Position numbers and translations under genes: made by a program | In this document: positions 60,653 to 64,000 of the stretch, piece by piece | Numbering within the stretch: position 1 is the first letter of the stretch | Layout of the letters: each line of letters starts with the position of its first letter | From: a virus | IMG/VR virus record: IMGVR_UViG_3300035703_000053 | Span: 19,754 to 83,753 of that record | DNA: 64,000 bases | Direction: 5' to 3' (one strand) | The notes under the pieces: model-generated | What the model was told of the DNA's origin: nothing | The model's database searches: none | What the model saw: only the letters and a program-made list of their open reading frames with translations

Positions 60653-60816
60653 TGCCCAAAAGCCCTTACGAAGGCGGCAAAAAACGTCGCCACCTTACGC
60701 TTTCAGACCAGGCCTACAACCATCTTGGAGGCCTGGTCAAAGGGGCCAAGCTTTCGCGCTCTGAAGCTCTTGAACACCTCATTGGATTGGAAACAAATAA
60801 GCCGCTGAGGTGTTAA
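60652..60816 (+). CDS. Small ribbon-helix-helix-like protein, 54 aa
   Basis: ATG 60652 (MPKSPYEGGKKRRHLTLSDQ) starts a basic protein; RHLTLSDQAYNHLGGLVKGA followed by LSRSEALEHLIGL has the beta-helix-helix pattern of ribbon-helix-helix DNA-binding proteins. It may regulate the Gly/Tyr-repeat cassette to which it is joined. Confidence 0.55.
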   Translation: MPKSPYEGGKKRRHLTLSDQAYNHLGGLVKGAKLSRSEALEHLIGLETNKPLRC

Positions 60817-60849
60817 TGACTGATAAACTGGTAGTAATGATAGAAACTT

Positions 60850-61413
60850 ATGTATACCCCCGGTCCTCAACAGTACCAGCCTGCTAAAACCCCTCAGCTT
60901 CAAGCTGTTCCTCAGCCCCAGGTACAAGAGAAGCCTAAGGCTCCTGCAAAAGCTAAGACTCCTGGCAATGACGTTGGGGCTTTTATTCAGCAGTGTATTT
61001 CTCTTTGTGCATACATTAAAGAACTAGAGACCCAAAGTCACTTAATCCACCTCAACTACGAGGGTGGTAACTTTCTTGGGGTACATGCATTCTTAAAAGA
61101 TCAATATAAAGCCCATCTAGAACAGTTTGATACTCTTGCTGAGTTTGTTCGCTCGATGGATTATCTCCTCCCGCAATGTGGTTCTGGACTTAAAGATGCT
61201 GCTCCCCCGATGCAAACAGTGACTTCATATAAAGGCACTGACATGCTTGGCGTGTATTACAAAAATCTTGAAGAGCTTGGCATGAAAACCAAAAAGCTGG
61301 AGCCTGTAGCTGCCAAAGTGGGTGCTATTGATATTCAGAATTACATGGCTGAGTTATGTGGAGAAGCGTTTAAGGCGGCTTGGTTTATTAAAGCAACCTT
61401 GAGGAATGGATGA
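60850..61413 (+). CDS. Dps-like mini-ferritin
   Basis: Dps proteins form 12-subunit shells that oxidise and store iron and protect DNA. The segment SHLIHLNYEGGNFLGVHAFL to FDTLAEFVRSM aligns with the E. coli Dps core: His51, His63, Asp78 and Glu82 correspond to His67, His79, Asp94 and Glu98 with exactly the same spacing (12, 15 and 4). The end EAFKAAWFIKATLRN matches the last Dps helix. Residues 1-40 form a Pro/Lys-rich tail that may bind DNA. At 187 aa it is slightly longer than host Dps. Confidence 0.75.
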   Translation: MYTPGPQQYQPAKTPQLQAVPQPQVQEKPKAPAKAKTPGNDVGAFIQQCISLCAYIKELETQSHLIHLNYEGGNFLGVHAFLKDQYKAHLEQFDTLAEFVRSMDYLLPQCGSGLKDAAPPMQTVTSYKGTDMLGVYYKNLEELGMKTKKLEPVAAKVGAIDIQNYMAELCGEAFKAAWFIKATLRNG

Positions 61414-62018
61414 TGGATATTTTTGATCCCGCTTCTTTATCTAATTTACCAACAAACTTTGGCGACGTTGCCATGAGTCGTGGACAAGCTCGTCAAATCA
61501 TTGATCGATTTACGCAAGAAGCTGTAAGGAAAAACATAACTCCTGATGCGTTTCAAGAAGGTTTGTATTATCTGGGGCAAGTAGGACAAAGCCCAGATTT
61601 TACTCGAAGCAAAATTCGAAACACATTAAAAAGCCCAATGGGCAGATTAATACTCGAAAATCCACAACTGGCAACGCAAGCAGCTGGCCAGTTTGGTGAT
61701 TTGGTTACAGGTGTTAATCCTGCATTAGCAGGTAAACATATGGGATTGGTAAATCAATTAATGCAAGAAGCCAAAAAAGATAACTTGTTGCGATCTGATG
61801 TAACTTATGACGAAATTAAACGTGAAGTACAACAACCTATGTATGGTGCTTTACAAGATTGGGTAAAAGATAAAAAAAGTAACACGGCTGCAATAGAGGT
61901 TTTAAAAGAATCATACTTAGGAAAAAATATAACGCCCGGTACAGTAAGCCGTATCTTTCCTAAAGGTATGCCAAAAACCGGGCTTCCTCAATACGCATTG
62001 GGAATACCTTTTAAATAG
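61410..62018 (+). CDS. Hypothetical protein, 202 aa
   Basis: Not recognised. ATG 61410 or 61413 (MDIFDPASLSNLPTNFGDVA) overlaps the Dps stop. Helical, Gln/Lys-rich soluble protein with Gly/Pro-rich end (TGLPQYALGIPFK), similar in style to virion proteins. Coupling to the Dps-like gene suggests joint expression. Confidence 0.55.
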   Translation: MMDIFDPASLSNLPTNFGDVAMSRGQARQIIDRFTQEAVRKNITPDAFQEGLYYLGQVGQSPDFTRSKIRNTLKSPMGRLILENPQLATQAAGQFGDLVTGVNPALAGKHMGLVNQLMQEAKKDNLLRSDVTYDEIKREVQQPMYGALQDWVKDKKSNTAAIEVLKESYLGKNITPGTVSRIFPKGMPKTGLPQYALGIPFK

Positions 62019-62270
62019 TTAATCGCTCCAGTGCTCAAGCCTATGGCAGTTGCAGCACAGCGGGATGCATTTACTCATCTCTTCTTCTATCCTGCTCCAG
62101 CTGTACCCGTGGCTGACCATGTTTGAAATATTGTGATCCTTGTCACCAATGTGGTGGAACTCAAGGACACGATGATCCTTTATGCCACACTTCTTGCAGG
62201 ACAAAGTCTTTTTGTACTCCAAGAACTTGTTGCGATTCTCTTGAAGCTTTGGCTTGGAAGTGGGCACCAA
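62019..62270 (-). CDS. Small HNH endonuclease, 83 aa
   Basis: LSCKKCGIKDHRVLEFHHIG (first Cys pair, H-H) and SKCIPLCCNCHRLEHWS (second Cys pair) give a minimal HNH domain. The first codon is TTG or GTG; no ATG is available, and an upstream stop limits the frame, so the N-terminus may be lost or use a rare start. It abuts the convergent plus-strand gene. Confidence 0.75.
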   Translation of the reverse strand: MVPTSKPKLQENRNKFLEYKKTLSCKKCGIKDHRVLEFHHIGDKDHNISNMVSHGYSWSRIEEEMSKCIPLCCNCHRLEHWSD

Positions 62271-62300
62271 GCTGGTAAATAGCTGTTGTAAATATAACAG

Positions 62301-62969
62301 TTATTCTTCGTTTGGCGTCTTCCAAAAATACTCATCAGATTCACCAAGCCTACCCCACTTAGGCGCGTGTTCTACATCGAAATAACGAGTAGAGACCTTA
62401 AAATCAGGCGTCTTTAAGTCATGATTGGTAAGAGATGGATCACACATGCGGCACCTGTTATTGGGGTAGGCACCAATCTGCCCGTTTTCTAAAACAACAA
62501 TATTATGGGACTTGTGCTCATCGGGGAATTCAGCAAAGTAAAAATCAGGTTCGTTTCGATGAGGGTGATAGTTGTCAATTGTGAACAGATAGTTGCCTTT
62601 CATTACGCCGGCGCTACGGGTCATCACTTGAAACTCCATGTTAAAGATCAAGTTTTTTTCAATGACTGTAAGCCCATGGTCAAATCCATTCCAGAACTGA
62701 AGGTCTGTTAACCCTAAATCAGGGGTTGGACTTTCTGGTTTTTCCGGATAGTTGGGGTCCCAGGACAAGAACGCACTGATAGGCAGCTTGTCATAAAGTG
62801 CACCATACTCAGTCAAGTAAGTTTCAAAATATAGAGCACGTCCTGTTAAAGACTTGCAGGTTACCCAATAACCTGGGGTGTATTCCCCGTGTCCATCGTG
62901 TAGATCACGAAGATACTCCCTTCGTACCCAAACTTTTACTGGTGGTACGTTGGCTACCAAGGTGGTCAT
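62301..62969 (-). CDS. Hypothetical protein, 222 aa
   Basis: Not recognised. MTTLVANVPPVKVWVRREYL starts a beta-rich soluble protein; His/Tyr/Asp residues (NYHPHRNEPDFYFAEFPDEH) may bind metal. The end has Cys pairs (NNRCRMCDPS). It lies between the HNH gene and the tRNA-like region, in the same direction as the HNH gene. Confidence 0.55.
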   Translation of the reverse strand: MTTLVANVPPVKVWVRREYLRDLHDGHGEYTPGYWVTCKSLTGRALYFETYLTEYGALYDKLPISAFLSWDPNYPEKPESPTPDLGLTDLQFWNGFDHGLTVIEKNLIFNMEFQVMTRSAGVMKGNYLFTIDNYHPHRNEPDFYFAEFPDEHKSHNIVVLENGQIGAYPNNRCRMCDPSLTNHDLKTPDFKVSTRYFDVEHAPKWGRLGESDEYFWKTPNEE

Positions 62970-62998
62970 TAGGTTTGTTCAGATCTATTTAATATAGA

Positions 62999-63099
62999 GC
63001 ACACAGAAGGGACTCGAACCCTTATCGCATTAACTGTTTATAGCACTGCGTCCAGTGCATCAACAGATGCCGCCCTATCCAATTGGTTCGCACTGTGTG
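62999..63099 (-). ncRNA. tRNA-like RNA without a normal anticodon arm (1)
   Basis: On the minus strand CACACAG / CTGTGTG forms a perfect 7-bp acceptor, and AAGGG TTCGAGT CCCTT a standard T-arm stacked on it. The D region contains CCAATTGGATAGGG but only two plausible pairs. In place of the anticodon arm is a long irregular hairpin: GCAT, CTGTT, GCACTG with loop GACG and CAGTGC, AACAG, ATGC. No 7-base anticodon loop is present and no CCA is encoded. It resembles the tRNA-like end of tmRNA in style, but no tmRNA is evident. Confidence 0.55.
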
Positions 63100-63101
63100 A
63101 A

Positions 63102-63173
63102 TCGGTCGTGCTGGAATCGAACCAGCTTTCCACGTAGCTTGTCGCCCCGTCCTTACCAATAGACTACCGACCG
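63102..63173 (-). ncRNA. tRNA-like RNA without a normal anticodon arm (2)
   Basis: CGGTCGG pairs with ACGACCG (one mismatch) as an acceptor; T-arm GCTGG TTCGATT CCAGC is perfect; D-arm GTC TATTGGTAAG GAC is short but has the GG. The 22 bases expected to hold the anticodon arm do not form a stem with a seven-base loop. It lies three bases from the first tRNA-like RNA. It could be a decayed tRNA or a tRNA-mimic kept for its acceptor/T-arm. Confidence 0.55.
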
Positions 63174-63565
63174 AGTGACCCCCTGGTTTGTGCATCATCC
63201 GGCGTCCCGGAGCTAGGCATAGGGGGTGTTGCATGATGCAAAGCTTCAGGGCTTTACTTGCTTCAGGGCGTTTCATGCATGATCCGTCGCGCTTGCCAAA
63301 TCGGTCCCCGGCGCACCCGTGAATCAATCGGGCGGAGGTGATCAACCCTCCGGCCTGGAAACCCAGGACTTAGACGCAAACCAGGACAGGCAAGTACGCC
63401 TTCATGGGCTGGTTGCACCCTACCGACAGAGCAGTAGGGGTGGTTGATGGATCAGGTGTGTCGCCTTCTAGGCTATGTGCCTAACGCGCACAGGGACCTG
63501 ACCTCTATCACTCGTAATCATACAACAAAAAATAACACTGTGCAAATATTGTATGCAGCAGAATA
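63174..63565. other. Non-coding, GC-rich structured region
   Basis: No credible gene in 390 bases. Features include the large pseudoknot at 63178-63240, two GCTTCAGGGC direct repeats (63243-63252 and 63260-63269), and hairpins GGAGG / CCTCC (63334-63351), CCTGG / CCAGG (63354-63367), GCAAACCAG / CTGGTTGC (63376-63415) and ACCCTAC / GTAGGGGT (63417-63441). The density of pairing suggests one or more structured RNAs; strand is not clear. Confidence 0.5.
63178..63240. ncRNA. Large H-type pseudoknot
   Basis: ACCCCCT (63178-63184) pairs with AGGGGGT (63221-63227), and TGCATCAT (63191-63198) pairs with ATGATGCA (63233-63240), in interleaved order. A small CCGG CGTC CCGG hairpin lies between. Stems of 7 and 8 perfect bp make chance unlikely. 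It sits directly beside the two tRNA-like RNAs. Confidence 0.55.
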
Positions 63566-63865
63566 TTATGACGCAAACACCCTCACCGGCTGCTCAGGGC
63601 TTACCACGTACTGCTCCCACTCCTGTGGAAGGTCACCCACGTAGTTGCAGTGCCAGCCATCCAGCACCGTTGGAGAGGTGATCACCTCACCGGTCTTAGG
63701 GTCGTATTCGCCGCCACGGACGATGACGCCAATGCAGTCGAGGGCGTGTGTGTGACTAGCGGTGAGGATCCGCACGGTGCCATCCTCATCGGTGGCGGTG
63801 AAGCCGGCCTCGGCCAGGGCAGCCATGCCGGTGGTCTCGTCGGGGAAGCGGAGGAAGTGGGTCAT
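63566..63865 (-). CDS. GC-rich protein of picocyanobacterial type, 99 aa
   Basis: MTHFLRFPDETTGMAALAEA is a start I recall from small proteins near cyanophage tail-fibre genes; the rest is mixed alpha/beta (GDLPQEWEQYVVSPEQP). Composition is much more GC-rich than the plus-strand block. The start overlaps the preceding tail gene's stop (ATGA). Confidence 0.6.
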   Translation of the reverse strand: MTHFLRFPDETTGMAALAEAGFTATDEDGTVRILTASHTHALDCIGVIVRGGEYDPKTGEVITSPTVLDGWHCNYVGDLPQEWEQYVVSPEQPVRVFAS

Positions 63866-64000
63866 TGCGTGAGGGCTTGGAGAGTGGAGTTACTCAGGCG
63901 CTGGGGGAAGTAGGTGAGGCGGCGGATGGTGCCGTTTACGGATTGGCCAGATGCGAAGTTCTGCCCAATGTGGATTCTGTCTGGTGTTGGAACTGTTGCT
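63862..64000 (-). CDS. C-terminal end of a tail-fibre or lectin-like protein (cut by window edge)
   Basis: The last 45 codons read ATVPTPDRIHIGQNFA, then SVNGTIRRLTYFPQRLSNST and LQALTQ. The pattern I-H-I-G, N-G-x-I-R-R-L-x-Y-F-P-x-R-L-S-N, L-Q-x-L-T is a common C-terminus of large concanavalin A/LamG-like phage tail proteins. The rest of the gene lies beyond 64000 on the same strand. Confidence 0.7.
   Translation of the reverse strand, partial: ATVPTPDRIHIGQNFASGQSVNGTIRRLTYFPQRLSNSTLQALTQ

Noticed and set aside
60374-60764. Ala-Val, Ser-Arg and Ala-Thr repeat proteins in other frames of the hexamer array
   Set aside because: They are produced by reading the GGCTAC repeat in other frames; only the Gly/Tyr frame has a coupled start and natural end.
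62999-63565. tmRNA gene
   Set aside because: The tRNA-like domains suggested it, but both close on themselves and no tag-peptide frame or ring of pseudoknots between a split acceptor stem was found.

Overview
The window is 64 kb of a large double-stranded DNA phage genome, or a fragment of one, most probably a freshwater cyanophage. It holds a terminase, portal, putative scaffold and major capsid gene together with dCTP deaminase, ThyX, a family A DNA polymerase and SSB. The cyanobacterial host is inferred from an NblA-like phycobilisome-degradation gene, from several GC-rich small genes of a type I recall from picocyanobacteria (Synechococcus/Cyanobium), and from a tRNA-Leu. I see no integrase, CRISPR array or rRNA. 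Both ends cut genes: a helix-turn-helix gene on the left and a tail-fibre-like gene on the right.

Layout. Bases 1-2631 (+) carry small genes, a methyltransferase-like protein and dCTP deaminase. Bases 2628-34055 are mostly minus strand and form the virion and lysis block: NblA, lysozyme, an 899-aa virion protein, a SleB-like hydrolase, a permuted M23 peptidase, capsid genes (the major capsid gene is split by a group I intron with a LAGLIDADG gene), portal, terminase, and a long run of Ala/Gly/Gln-rich proteins ending in a 1095-aa protein. A divergent promoter near 34.1 kb separates this block from the plus-strand block, 34.1-62.0 kb. That block has dozens of small genes plus PcfJ-like, HNH, zinc-ribbon/HTH, ThyX, GP88-like, PolA (with intein), SSB, SWIM, Gp157-like, virion, Gly/Tyr-repeat and Dps-like genes. 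Bases 62.0-64 kb turn back to the minus strand and include about 560 bases of non-coding, highly foldable sequence with two tRNA-like structures.

The most unusual content is in the gaps between small plus-strand genes at 34.6-56 kb. Four families of recurrent elements lie between one gene's stop and the next gene's start, and each can be folded by eye into a defined structure: (1) two H-type pseudoknots around a GGGGGCTGCGCATCCGT core; (2) four elements with a tRNA-like T-arm stacked on a closing stem, three followed by a second pseudoknot; (3) three elements in which one strand can pair either upstream or downstream, a switch-like layout; (4) six very compact pseudoknots with an invariant TTAAAC loop. 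In families 2-4 the paired bases change together between copies, which argues for selection on structure. Several small proteins too short for routine gene calling sit between these elements. I know of no described RNA class that matches, and propose that they control translation or transcription of this gene array; their function is inference.

How the genes work together: Dcd and ThyX would supply dUMP/dTMP for replication by PolA and SSB; the late block builds the capsid and lyses the cell; NblA would dismantle phycobilisomes; the Dps-like protein could protect DNA from iron-driven oxidation. The replicative helicase, primase and most tail genes must lie outside the window.
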